This document shows positions 54,370-64,000 of a stretch of 64,000 nt of DNA, piece after piece; positions within the stretch are counted from its first letter, which is position 1, and each line of letters begins with the position of its first letter. The position numbers were made by a program, and so were the translations under genes. This DNA is from Chondrus crispus (lineage: Eukaryota; Rhodophyta; Florideophyceae; Gigartinales; Gigartinaceae). The stretch is taken from positions 111,821-175,820 of the forward strand of contig NW_005179087.1 of NCBI RefSeq assembly GCF_000350225.1, in the 5' to 3' direction. The notes beneath the pieces were generated by a model that saw only the letters and a program-made list of their open reading frames with translations, searched no databases and was not told the origin of the DNA.

Positions 54370-55140
54370 TGTTGGAAATCTTCGACCACATGCTAAGCTA
54401 CAAGCCTGGACAGATATTACACGTGTACGTCGACGAAACCTAAAATGCTTGCAAGAGCATTCTCAGGATGTTTGGTCTTCAAAGTGGACACGTGTCATAT
54501 TTGTACACGGTTGCACTTTCCTATTATTTCCGAGCATGTTTCAATTTTGGTGTTGACACGTGTAAGTTATGTACCTCGTGGCACTCTACAGTACATTCTG
54601 AACATGTTTCATTTTTCTCGATTTGACACGTGTGTGACACGTATGACATTTGTCCTACACGTGTGTGACACGTATGACGTATGTGCCACAGTGGTTATTA
54701 ATCGTAGTGTAAAATCTGTAATCTACAGTACAGTACATTCAGATATTCTTGACTCTCAAACGGTCCCAAATTATTAGCAAGAGAGAGTGCAGGTAGGAAA
54801 GTCATTTGATTATCAACCGAGAGTGGAAGCAGGAGAGTCACTTGATTATCAACCGAGAGTGCAAGAAGGAGAGTCATTTGATTATCAACCGAGAGTGGAA
54901 GTAGGAGAGTCACTTGATTATCAACCAAGAGTGCAACAGGGAGAGTCACTTGATTATCAACGAGTGCAAGAAGGAGAGTCACGTGACCAGCCCTAATGGC
55001 TCGAATTGTATGTAGTTCGAAGAGTATAAGTAGCGCCAATAGTTGGCGACCAAGAGTAAAATGGTATCAACTTCTTTTCCCGTCAACCACCAGCAACCTT
55101 CAACCATCCTTCTTCCCTCTGCCCCGCTGACCTTTCTATA
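54370..55140 (+). repeat. CopC 3' LTR
   Basis: 771 bp, TGTTGGAAATC...CCTTTCTATA. It contains a ~31-bp duplication of GTGTGACACGTATGAC (about 54628-54685), the 36-bp tandem array 54784-54989 and TATAAG at 55025. A CopA RT fragment follows immediately at 55141. Confidence 0.88.
54784..54989 (+). repeat. 36-bp tandem repeat array in the CopC LTR
   Basis: Five to six units of the form AGAGTGGAAGCAGGAGAGTC followed by A(C/T)TTGATTATCAACCG. Alternate units differ in a GGAAG/GCAAG core, and the last unit is incomplete and carries CACGTG. The array ends about 35 bp before the TATA-like box. Confidence 0.85.
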
Positions 55141-56440
55141 CCGTCTGCTGCTGGCACTGGTTGCGCACTTTGACCTTGAGCTGCATCAGATGGACGTGGT
55201 GACTGCCTTCCTCAACGGGGAACTTTACGAAGAAATCTACATGGAGCAACCTGAAGGATGCATCGACAAAGTCAAACCTGATTCGGTGTGTAAACTTTTG
55301 AAAGCAATCTATGGTCTTAAGCAAGCACATCGCCAATGGCATAGTAAGATCGATGAGTTTCTGATCACTGAACTTGGTTTCAACACTACACGCAGCGACC
55401 CATGTCTTTACATTCGACGTCAAGGCAATGTCATCATGATTATCGCGTTGTACGTGGACGATCTGCTGCTAGCTGGAAGTGACTTGGAGGCCATATTATG
55501 GATGAAAAATGAACTCAACAAACGATTCGATATGATAGACCTTGGCGAAGCGAAGACTTGTATTGGTCTAGAAATCGACCGTATACGTTCTAAACACGTC
55601 CTGACCGTCACACAGTCGAAGTATGCCCAAGCAGTACTGAAACGGTTCAAAATGTCGGCATGCAATCCTTGCGTTACTCCGATGGAACAGTCTCGACATG
55701 TCACAATGCAAGTGACCGAAACTGGCACTGATGACAACCCATGCTTTGAACCATATCGTCAGGCCATTGGATGTTTAATGTTCCTAATGGTCGGGACCCG
55801 CCCCGATATTGCGTTTGCCATTGGAAAGTTATCTCAACACTGTGCCGACCCTCACGAGTCTCACTGGTCAGGTGTGAAACGTGTTTTGAGATACTTGCGT
55901 GGGTCCCAGCATCTTGAAATAGTGTTTGGTAAAGATGACCTTGGTACGGAACTTCATGGGTATAGCGACGCAGATTGGGGTGGATGCCTTGAATCACGAA
56001 AATCAACGAGTGGGTACGTGTTCAAGCTTTGTGATGGGCCTATCAGTTGGGCTTCCCGGAAACAAACAGTAGTTGCAAAGTCTACTTGTGAGGCAGAATA
56101 CATCGCACTCAGTGAAGCATGCAAAGAGGCTGCGTGGCTTCGACGCTTCCATGCTGATGTACTTCGTGCGAATTCGGATCCAACAATTCGCGTTGGATGT
56201 GACAACGCTGGTACGATTGCGTTTGCTCAGAACGAATCTACAAATCGTCGCAACAAGCACATTGATATTACGTATCATTTTGTTCCAGATGCGGTGCAGC
56301 GAAAACTGGTCACATTGTACCATTGTCCCACAACAGAAATGCCAGCCGATATGCTTACCAAACCACTTGGTCGCGTGCTGTTTGAAAAGTTCGTGGGCAT
56401 GGTTGGGCTTTCCGAGTGCAAAGCTGCCCAAAGCATGTGA
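55141..56440 (+). pseudogene. CopA RT-RNase H fragment
   Basis: Starts abruptly inside RT (RLLLALVAHFDLELHQMDVV) and is open through YVDD and RNase H to SM stop at 56440. The frame is accidentally open back into the CopC LTR to 55043, but that extension is not part of the protein. Point changes such as FDMIDL for FDMKDL and FVPDAV for FVRDAV suggest decay. Confidence 0.85.
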
Positions 56441-56451
56441 TCGAGGGGAGG

Positions 56452-57701
56452 TATTGAAAATGTGCGACCACATGCTGTTATCTGGAAAGTGCAAAATCGA
56501 GCAACACGTGTACATGACTCGACGGTCCGGACCCTCACCCCATATCACCACATGACACGTGTAAAGTCTCAGATTTTGGGGTTCTGGGGACGAAAGTGGA
56601 CTTTTGGAGGGTTATGCAAATTTGCATAAATGCCGAAAATTTGCATTGGCCCGAACCGTTATAGGGCTACACAGGCAATACTGCAAATCTATTGGGTGTC
56701 GGTTCGAATGCTGCAATTCTATTGGTCTGTTATTGTCCACTTATATGCAGTCATGCTGGTGATATATCTTGAATGAGCGGTATACGTTTTAATTACATCA
56801 TTTTGGGGGTTTCAAGTTGTTCACCATGGTTGTAATGGGTAATTACGGGTGGCCTTGGCGCTGGACACTTGTGTGCGGTGTACACATGTACACATCGCCA
56901 GGTTGCTGCGTGTACGTACACTTGTACACGTCGCCTACATACGGTCCGGCGCGTGTCCGAGCACAGTACATGTGAATTAAAAGTACAACAAGTATTTCTC
57001 GCAAGAGACATGTACTTACGTGAGTATTCAGTGTACGCGTCACGCTGTATGCGACCCTTGCATCAGCATGCGCCGGTGTACTACACTCTCGTCAGCATGC
57101 GACGTTGTACTGTGCTCTCGTTATGGTGCGCCGTTGGATGCAAGTTGATGACAGTACTCGTGTGATTCACATCGGATATCACGTGAGATGTGTAGAAAGT
57201 CTGGATGCACATTGTTGCTATCCGTGATAGTTGTCTGGCAGTGTGTACCGAAATTTGTAAGGTACGAAACAAGGGCATGTATGGGGACTGAGATAAGACA
57301 GGACTTTGCGTTGTTGGAAATAGAGAGATGCCAAGTTGTTCATTGTGCAAGAATATATTCTGTCATGTCTGGATGCAGATTAGTAAGGTGTGAAACGATT
57401 GCATGCATAGGGCCATGGTTTACAGTCACTCGAAATGTGTAGAAACTGTTGTGCACTGATAGTCAATAGTCAATTCGTAAGGTGGAAATAGAACAGTGTG
57501 GACGGGCCAGAAGAGGACCGCGCTTGGTCGCGCATATGGTAAGTACGGTTTACCAGGTGCCAAAGTAATGGGATAGTGTAACACTCAAAGTGTATAAGTA
57601 TCGCCGAAAGACGGCTCCAAGTAAACCTCGGTACCAACTCCTTCACTCACACACATCAACCTGCCCTCCTTCTTTCCCTTGCCCCTCCGAACCTACCATT
57701 A
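56452..57701 (+). repeat. CopA A2-type LTR between two bodies
   Basis: A 1250-bp LTR with a PPT on its left (56442-56451) and a PBS on its right. It serves as 3' LTR of the fragment at 55141 and 5' LTR of the next body, a second internal-LTR-internal array. Confidence 0.85.
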
Positions 57702-57715
57702 GGTTATGGGCCCAG
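57702..57715 (+). other. Primer-binding site (half initiator tRNA-Met)
   Basis: GGTTATGGGCCCAG next to the LTR. Confidence 0.85.
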
Positions 57716-58078
57716 TCCCTCGCTGTCGTTTCACTGCATGAGTCTGTCGTTCTCGTTCCGTTGTTTCTGCCGTCGTTGTCGCTGTCGTTTTCGCTGCCGT
57801 TTCTCGTCGTTCTTTCTGCTGGTCTTCTCGCTGTCGTTGTCGCTCTCGTTCTTGCCGTCGTTCTTGGTTTTGGTTTTCGCTGCTGCTGTCGTTCTTGCTC
57901 TGTTGTGTGAATTGGTTTTGGTCATCGCCCCTGCTGTCTTCGTTGTCTTCGTTCTTGGTTTGGCTTTCGTTCTTGCTGTGGTTCTTGCTGCTCTCTCTGT
58001 CTTTGGTGTTCGTCTTCGTTTCCGCTCCCGCTACCGCCGTCGTCATCAATCTCGCATTTGGTTTTTCTTCGTTCTCTC
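57716..58078 (+). other. CopA leader, TCGTTC-rich part
   Basis: Low-complexity leader as in the other copies. Confidence 0.55.
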
Positions 58079-58750
58079 ATGCAAAGTAAGTTTTGAGTTT
58101 CTTTCCATTTCCCACACATCTAAGTGATTGTCTTTGCACGTTTTGGTGGTTCTTAAGAGCAATAATTCCAAAATCTGTTACTGACGATTATCTTCATATT
58201 CCTTATTGTGAATACCTGTTTTTACGGGGTTGTGTTAGATCTGGAATTAGTACCGGTGCGCTCTGCGCCTGGGAAGCTGGTCACCGGTCAAACAGTTAGG
58301 ACATCGGAGGTCGTATCCGTTGAGGTGCTTGAGCCTGAGGATCAACCTTCGCCTCGGCTTGCGCTTCCCGGTCCGTCCTCGAGTTGCGCACTTTATAGGA
58401 TTCCTCGTATTCCGCGCTCTGTTCCCGCACCAATAAAGAGAACTACGCATCGACTTTCTGCTCGGAAAGCGGCTGTTCTCGCGGATAAACAGTTTAAGCG
58501 TGAGCGCAAGAGGAATCGTAAGGTGTGCCCGCGGTATAAGCGGTATTGTAAAGTGTGCGGCGTTAGTGGCAATAGTGCGAAGGCCTTTTACGACCACATT
58601 CAGTCTAGGTCTCATCGCATTCAAGTTGCCAACGCTAAGGAGACTCCGCGTTGTATCCCTTGCAATCGCGTCTTTGAGTCTCACGAGCACCTGAAGTGCC
58701 ACGAGAACGGTGCCGCATACTCAAAGGTAGTTTGTGAACAGAATAGTTAG
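58079..58750 (+). CDS. CopA accessory two-finger C2H2 protein (spliced)
   Basis: Exon 1 58079-58085, intron 58086-58238 (153 nt, GTAAGT...TTAG), exon 2 58239-58750. As in the beta copy, the fourth ligand of finger 2 is Tyr. One further change gives SHEHLKC in the second finger. The frame is intact while Gag-Pol downstream carries a nonsense codon. Confidence 0.65.
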
Positions 58751-58922
58751 GGATTTCATCCAAATAAATTCACATATATGTTCGCAAATTTCTCCTAGTG
58801 CAACTTCATAGTAATCATATCGAACTTCTTAGACGGGTGGGCTTGCCATTGTGTTGACTATCGGTTAACGGCTTGGGATCCCCGAACGGATTTTCAAATA
58901 CTTGAAGTTTATTTGCACTAAA

Positions 58923-60287
58923 ATGGAAGATCAAGGAGGAGGAGGATCCATCAGAATCGACAAACTGACGGACTCCAACTTCTACGTGTGGAAGCAGAAA
59001 ATACAACTTCTGCTTGCTCTACGTGATGTTGACCAATACATCGTTGAGGGAAGAGTTCCAAGTGAGGAACCCGCGGAAGAGCGTAAGAAGTGGATCAGAG
59101 GTGACAGTAAAGCTAAAGCACTGATTGGTCTCTCCCTATCAGATGAGCATCTTGAGCATGTACGTGATGTTGATACTGCTCATGAGATGTGGGAAGCTAT
59201 TGTCAACGTGTTTGAGATGCACACTTTGCTGAACAAACTAGCTGCACGTCGTGAGTTCTACACTGTGAAGATGTTTTCCGGTGAAAAGGTGCATGCATAC
59301 ATCAATCGTGTCAAGCAGCTGGCAGCCATCCTCAAGTCAATGAGCGTAAACATCGATGACAAGGAGATGGCCATGGCAGTGCTCAACGGTCTGCCTGCCC
59401 GTTTCGAGGCTCTCATCGTTGCACTTGATGCTCTCGGTAATGAGGAAAAGATATTCAGTTTGGACTTTGTGAAGAGTCGTCTGCTGCAGGAAGAGCAACG
59501 AGCAAACATGAAGTCTAGCTCCTCACAGACATCGGCTCTGGTTAATCGTGCCCCGAACAATCGGGACATAAACGATTACAAATGCACGAACTGCGGTCAT
59601 ACAGGCCATACGGCAACCCGCTGCTGGGGAAAGGATTTGAATGGGCGTCGCCCGGCTCCTCCTAGCGGATATAAACCGCGTATGTCTCAGCGGAAACAAT
59701 CTGCATTTGTCACACAGAAACCTGATCCCGACATGGTTGTAAACAGCGTCGACTTCACATGTCTGATGTCGAAAGCTTCACACACGAACGATATGGAGAT
59801 GTTGCGTTCGTGGCTCGTAGATTCAGCTTGTACAGCTCATATTACATATGACTGATCTTTGTTTGCAACGTATGAGCCACTTGAATCCGCCTCTGTTCAG
59901 ATGGGAACCAAGGCTAGTGCAAAGGTTGCCGGCCGTGGTGACGTTCACTTGAAGTTAAACGTGAATGGCCGCATCGAACCGTGCAAGTTGACAGATGTAT
60001 TGCACGTTCCGGACTTTGCGTTCTCTCTGCTCTCTGTCAGTCGAATGACTGAACTTGGACTGAAAGTTGGGTTCGAAAATGGAAAATGCATGGTCAGACG
60101 AGGCTCAACTGTAGTGGCGACTGCGACATTGGTTGGAGAACTTTACGTTCTCGACATCGTCAGTGACATCGGATCTGCACATGCTGCCACCCTGCAAACG
60201 TGGCATGAGCGATTTGCACATGTGCATTCTCAAGGTATTGCTTCGATGATTCGTGACAATGTGGTAAGTGGAGTTAAACTACATCGG
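58923..60287 (+). pseudogene. CopA gag-protease-integrase fragment with TGA
   Basis: Gag from ATG 58923, knuckle and protease WLVDSACTAH. A TGA at 59853-59855 replaces the CGA found in intact copies (a CpG-type change), then the same frame continues to integrase (WHERFAHVHSQG) and breaks off at about 60287. The same nonsense change is present at 11501-11503. Confidence 0.88.
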
Positions 60288-60793
60288 CTTGATACTCGAA
60301 TCGAGTCCTTCAATAAACATCGTCATTTGTTCTTCCATCGAATATACGTTTCCACATCGATTGCTCGCGTCCGTCAGGCGGATATGAAACTCCATCTCGT
60401 CCTGGGACGGTAGCTGCTGTACTTCTCGCAATGCGAGCACGGCTTGACGGATGGCCTCGTCGGTTGCGAAATTCCTCAACAACCACTGTACGGCCTCCGG
60501 CTAAACGGACACCTTTCCGTGATGGGACCCGGCCGTCTGAGACACCGAAGTGTACTGTCTCAAGGCGATGCCGCTTAGAAATTCGGGCAACCAGCGGATC
60601 GCTTGCCCCTCGTTTATTTCTTGAGTATCAAACTCTTGAACAAATTTTGCCAAAACATCCAACACAAGGACCCCGTCCTCTCCTGTGAACGTGTTGTCCT
60701 TCTTCACCTTAGGCGGAATATCTCTCCTGATTTTTCGCACGGCGGTCCGCCGGGAACTTAACAAATATGTCTGCGGGTTCCGCAAGCGGTACG
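60288..60793 (-). pseudogene. Ty3/gypsy-like gag remnant
   Basis: Minus-strand frame (about 60785-60288) interrupted by one TAG (60501-60503). It reads VLDVLAKFVQEFDTQE, then AIRWLPEFLSGIALRQY, then EAVQWLLRNFATDEAIRQAV and MFIEGLDSSIKP. The motifs resemble retrotransposon Gag of the Ty3 class and differ from the Copia Gag here. Both ends are cut by CopA sequence, so it may be the pre-existing target DNA. The assignment rests on motif feel only. Confidence 0.5.
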
Positions 60794-62057
60794 TAATGGT
60801 AGGTTCGGAGGGGCAAGGGAAAGAAGGAAGGCAGGTTGATGTGTGTGAGTGAAGGAGTTGGTGCCGAGGTTTACTTTGAAGCCGTTTTCCTGCGATACTT
60901 ATACACTTCGAGTGCTACACTATCGCTCTACTCCGACTCCCAGTAAACCATACTCTACTATGCGCGACCAAGCGCGGTCCTCTTGTGGCCCGACCATACT
61001 GTTCGATTTCCACCTTACGAATCGATTCGTAACTATTAGCTCACAACTATTTCTACACATTCCAAATGACTGTAAACCATGGCCCTATGCATGCAACTGT
61101 TTCACACCTTACTAATCTGCATCCAGTCATGCCAGACTTCATTGTTGTGCAACGAACAACTTGGCACTTGTCTATTTCCAACAACGCAAACGTCTTTCAT
61201 ATCACAATCGCCATACGTATCCTTGTTTCTCACCTTACTAATTTCGCCAAGCACTGTCAGATAATTATGGCAAGTTATAACAATGTGCATCCAGACTTTC
61301 TACACAACTCACATGAGAATACATGTAAATCACACGAGTACTGTCATGAACTTGCATCCAACGGCGCACCATGACGAGAGCACAGTGCAACGGCGCGTGT
61401 TCACGCAAGACTCGCATACAGCGTGACGCGTACACAGAATAATCGCACAACTGTATTCCTCTCGCGAGAAGTACTTGTTGTACTTTTGATTCACATGTAC
61501 TGTACTCGGACACGCGCAGGATCGCAAACAGTCTGACACTGTAAAACTGTAAACCCTCATGTGCATACACCTGGATGCGTGTACATGTGTACGTACACGA
61601 ATCCACCTGGCGACGTGTACATGTGTACACGGCATACATGTGTCCCGCCCGGGGGCCCCATGCAATTACCCATTACAACCATGGCAAACCACTTGAAACC
61701 CCCAAAACAACGTAATTATGGCATATACAGGCCATTTAAAGTACATCACAAGGCCAATGACGCACACGTGGACAACGCTCGACCAATAGATTTGCAGCAT
61801 TAGACCTGAGGGCCAATAGAATTGCAGTATTTCCTGTGTAGTCTATAGTGCTACGGGCCAAGGTTCCACTTGGCAAAACTATGCAAATTTGCATGACCCT
61901 CCGAGGCGCCACTTTCGTCCCCGGAACCCCAAAATCTGGGATTTTACACGTGTCATGTCGTGATATGGGTAAGAGCGCCCGGACCGTGCAGTCATGTACA
62001 CGTGTCACTCGATTTTGACCTTTTCAGATAACAGCATGTGGTCGCACATTTTCAATA
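60794..62057 (-). repeat. CopA 3' LTR
   Basis: 1264 bp on the reverse strand, TATTGAAAATG (62057) to CCATTA (60794). Confidence 0.9.
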
Positions 62058-62068
62058 CCTCCCCTCGA

Positions 62069-64000
62069 TCACATGCTTTGGGCAGCTTTGCACTCGGAAA
62101 GCCCAACCATGCCCACGAACTTTTCAAACAGCACGCGACCAAGTGGTTTGGTCAGCATATCGGCTGGCATTTCTGTTGTCGGACAATGGTACAATGTGAC
62201 CAGTTTTCGCTGCACCGCATCTCGAACAAAATGATACGTAATATCAATGTGCTTGTTGCGACGATTTGTAGATTCGTTCTGAGCAAACGCAATCGTACCA
62301 GCGTTGTCACATCCAACGCGAATTGTTGGATCCGAATTCGCACCAAGTACATCAGCATGGAAGCGTCGAAGCCACGCGGCCTCTTTGCATGCTTCACTGA
62401 GTGCGATGTATTCTGCCTCACAAGTAGACTTTGCAACTACTGTTTGTTTCCGGGAAGCCCAACTGATAGGCCCATCACAAAGCTTGAACACGTACCCACT
62501 CGTTGATTTCCGTGATTCAAGGCATCCACCCCAATCTGCGTCGCTATACCCATGAAGTTCCGTACCAAGATCATCTTTACCAAACACTATTCCAAGATGC
62601 TGGTACCCACGCAAGTATCTCAAAACACGTTTCACACCTGACCAGTGAGACTCGTGAGGGTCGGCACAGTGTTGAGATAACTTTCCAATGGCAAACGCAA
62701 TATCGGGGCGGGTCCCGACCATTAGGAACATTAAACATCCAATGGCCTGACGATATGGTTCAAAGCATGGGTTGTCATCAGTGCCAGTTTCGGTCACTTG
62801 CATTGTGACATGTCGAGACTGTTCCATCGGAGTAACGCAAGGATTGCATGCCGACATTTTGAACCGTTTCAGTACTGCTTGGGCATACTTCGACTGCGTG
62901 ACGGTCAGGACGTGTTTAGAACGTATACGGTCGATCTCTAGACCAATACAAGTCTTCGCTTCGCCAAGGTCTTTCATATCGAATCGTTTGTTAAGTTCAT
63001 TTTTCATCCATAATATGGCCTCCAAGTCACTTCCAGCTAGCAGCAGATCGTCCACGTACAACGCGATAATCATGATGACATTGCCTTGACGTCGAATGTA
63101 AAGACATGGGTCGCTGCGTGTAGTGTTGAAACCAAGTTCAGTGATCAGAAACTCATCGATCTTACTATGCCATTGGCGATGGGCTTGCTTAAGACCATAG
63201 ATTGCTTTCAAAAGTTTACACACCGAATCAGGTTTGACTTTGTCGATGCATCCTTCAGGTTGCTCCATGAAGATTTCTTCGTGAAGGTCACCGTTGAGGA
63301 AGGCAGTCACCACGTCCATCTGATGCAGCTCAAGGTCAAAGTGCGCAACCAGTGCCAGCAGCAGACGGATAGTTGTGAACTTGATGACAGGGGCGAAAGT
63401 TTCAGTGTAATCGATGCCTTCTACTTGTTGAAAGCCTCGTGCCACAAGACGTCCCTTTGCAGTTTCGACCAATATTCCGGACTCGTCAGGAAGTTGCTTC
63501 ACTCCGAAAACCCACCTGGACGTCAGGACGTTTGATGCTTGAGATCTTGGAACAAGTGTCCATGTTTTGTTTTTGTGTTTTCAAGCAAGTTCTTTGTCGA
63601 TGCCCTTCTGCCAGAAGCGAGCTTTTGGAGAATCCATAGCTTGGTTGTACGAGTTTGGGATTTCCGTTATCACATGGGCGTGGCTAAGGAGTCCAGCAGT
63701 CACCAAAGCTGCTGCCCACCACGCCCCAGGCGTTTTGCGAATGCGAGTGGACCGACGGAGATTAGTTGGCGGATCAATAGTTTCTTCCTCAACTACGTGT
63801 TGCTCAACTGTTTCGGTAGTTTCGTCCTCCCCTGCAGTTGGGGAAGAGTTGGAGGATTCATCAGAGTCTTGTTGTTCATCCGGCAATGATGCTTCTGATG
63901 CCACTGCATCATTTTCTGCAACTTCCTCATCGATGTTCAAGTTGATTGTGTCATCATCAGTTGTAGCCTCCTCGTTTGTATCCATCGGTTCACCAGATTT
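62069..64000 (-). pseudogene. CopA Gag-Pol 3' half with one TGA
   Basis: One frame from the window edge through the acidic linker, RT (YVDD) and RNase H to the stop at 62069, except for TGA at 63581-63583 (after GIDKELA), where intact copies read Ser-Gln. The same two-base change (TCACAA to TGAAAA) occurs at 9828-9830 in the A2 element. RT and RNase H downstream are otherwise open. Confidence 0.85.

Larger units (their letters stand above)
60794..64000 (-). mobile_element. CopA element, 3' part (continues beyond window)
   Basis: 3' LTR 60794-62057, PPT 62058-62068 and Gag-Pol 3' half on the minus strand. The 5' half lies outside the window. Left flank GGTACG. Confidence 0.85.

Noticed and set aside
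54784-54989. CRISPR-like regular repeats
   Set aside because: Contiguous degenerate 36-bp units without unique spacers, inside a eukaryotic LTR.
54787-54996. ORF encoding a 12-residue repeat (GESLDYQPRV-like) in the CopC LTR
   Set aside because: An artefact of the 36-bp tandem unit being a multiple of three. It lies upstream of the LTR TATA box with no start context.
55043-55140. Apparent fusion of a short leader peptide to RT (frame 55043-56440)
   Set aside because: The frame simply stays open from the CopC LTR end into a truncated CopA RT. It is not a designed fusion.

Overview
The window is eukaryotic, repeat-dominated DNA. It is almost entirely nested and tandem Ty1/Copia-type LTR retrotransposons, with no recognisable host gene. 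Gag-PR-IN-RT-RNase H order, half-tRNA priming, spliceosomal-type signals and the low-complexity leaders fit a protist genome. An oomycete-like host is my best guess, but the sequence does not prove it. A run of exactly 100 N (37848-37947) marks an assembly gap.

Three related families can be told apart (working names). CopA has LTRs of about 1.25-1.27 kb (TATTGAAAA...CCATTA) and a 1372-residue Gag-Pol starting MEDQ. A divergent LTR variant is called A2 here. CopB has LTRs of about 0.94 kb (TGTTGTAATT...), a 1 kb structured leader and a Gag starting MDDQ. CopC has LTRs of 0.74-0.77 kb with 36-bp tandem repeats and a CopB-like Pol. CopA and CopB leaders start with GGTTATGGGCCCAG directly after the LTR, complementary to the anticodon arm of initiator tRNA-Met. 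This is the half-tRNA priming known from Drosophila copia.

The most unusual observation concerns CopA. Between the primer-binding site and gag all six complete CopA leaders carry an extra sense ORF for a 172-residue protein with two U1/JAZ-like C2H2 fingers (C-x2-C-x12-H-x5-H twice) and a basic stretch. The ORF has no usable ATG of its own. A conserved ATGCAAA sits exactly at a GTAAGT splice donor, and removing a 153-nt intron that ends TTAG puts that ATG in frame. The arrangement and intron length are identical in all six copies (12606-13277, 20347-21018, 26844-27515, 34608-35279, 43419-44090, 58079-58750).

Layout. 1-7055: CopB fragments in both orientations, including a deletion derivative, and a 0.9 kb unassigned stretch (4930-5838). 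7056-13806: a decayed A2 element (-). 13807-23564: LTRs, CopB and hybrid pieces, among them a CopA-leader/CopB-gag chimera at 21100-21206. 23565-49656: about 26 kb of CopA DNA inserted at one GTTAC target in a CopB leader. It contains the outer element, a second element in its leader, an inverted tandem pair (-) around the gap, and an apparently complete element at 41778-49656 with its own TAGTT duplication. 49657-55140: the rest of the host CopB leader and LTR, then a CopC pol split by a solo CopA LTR with AGTAG duplications. 55141-60287: an internal-LTR-internal CopA array. 60288-60793: a small Ty3/gypsy-like gag remnant (-). 60794-64000: a further CopA element (-) that runs off the window.

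Two CopA Gag-Pol frames (30317-34435 and 44263-48381) are uninterrupted and keep the catalytic residues of protease, integrase, reverse transcriptase and RNase H. Everything else is truncated, frameshifted or carries nonsense codons, some shared between copies.
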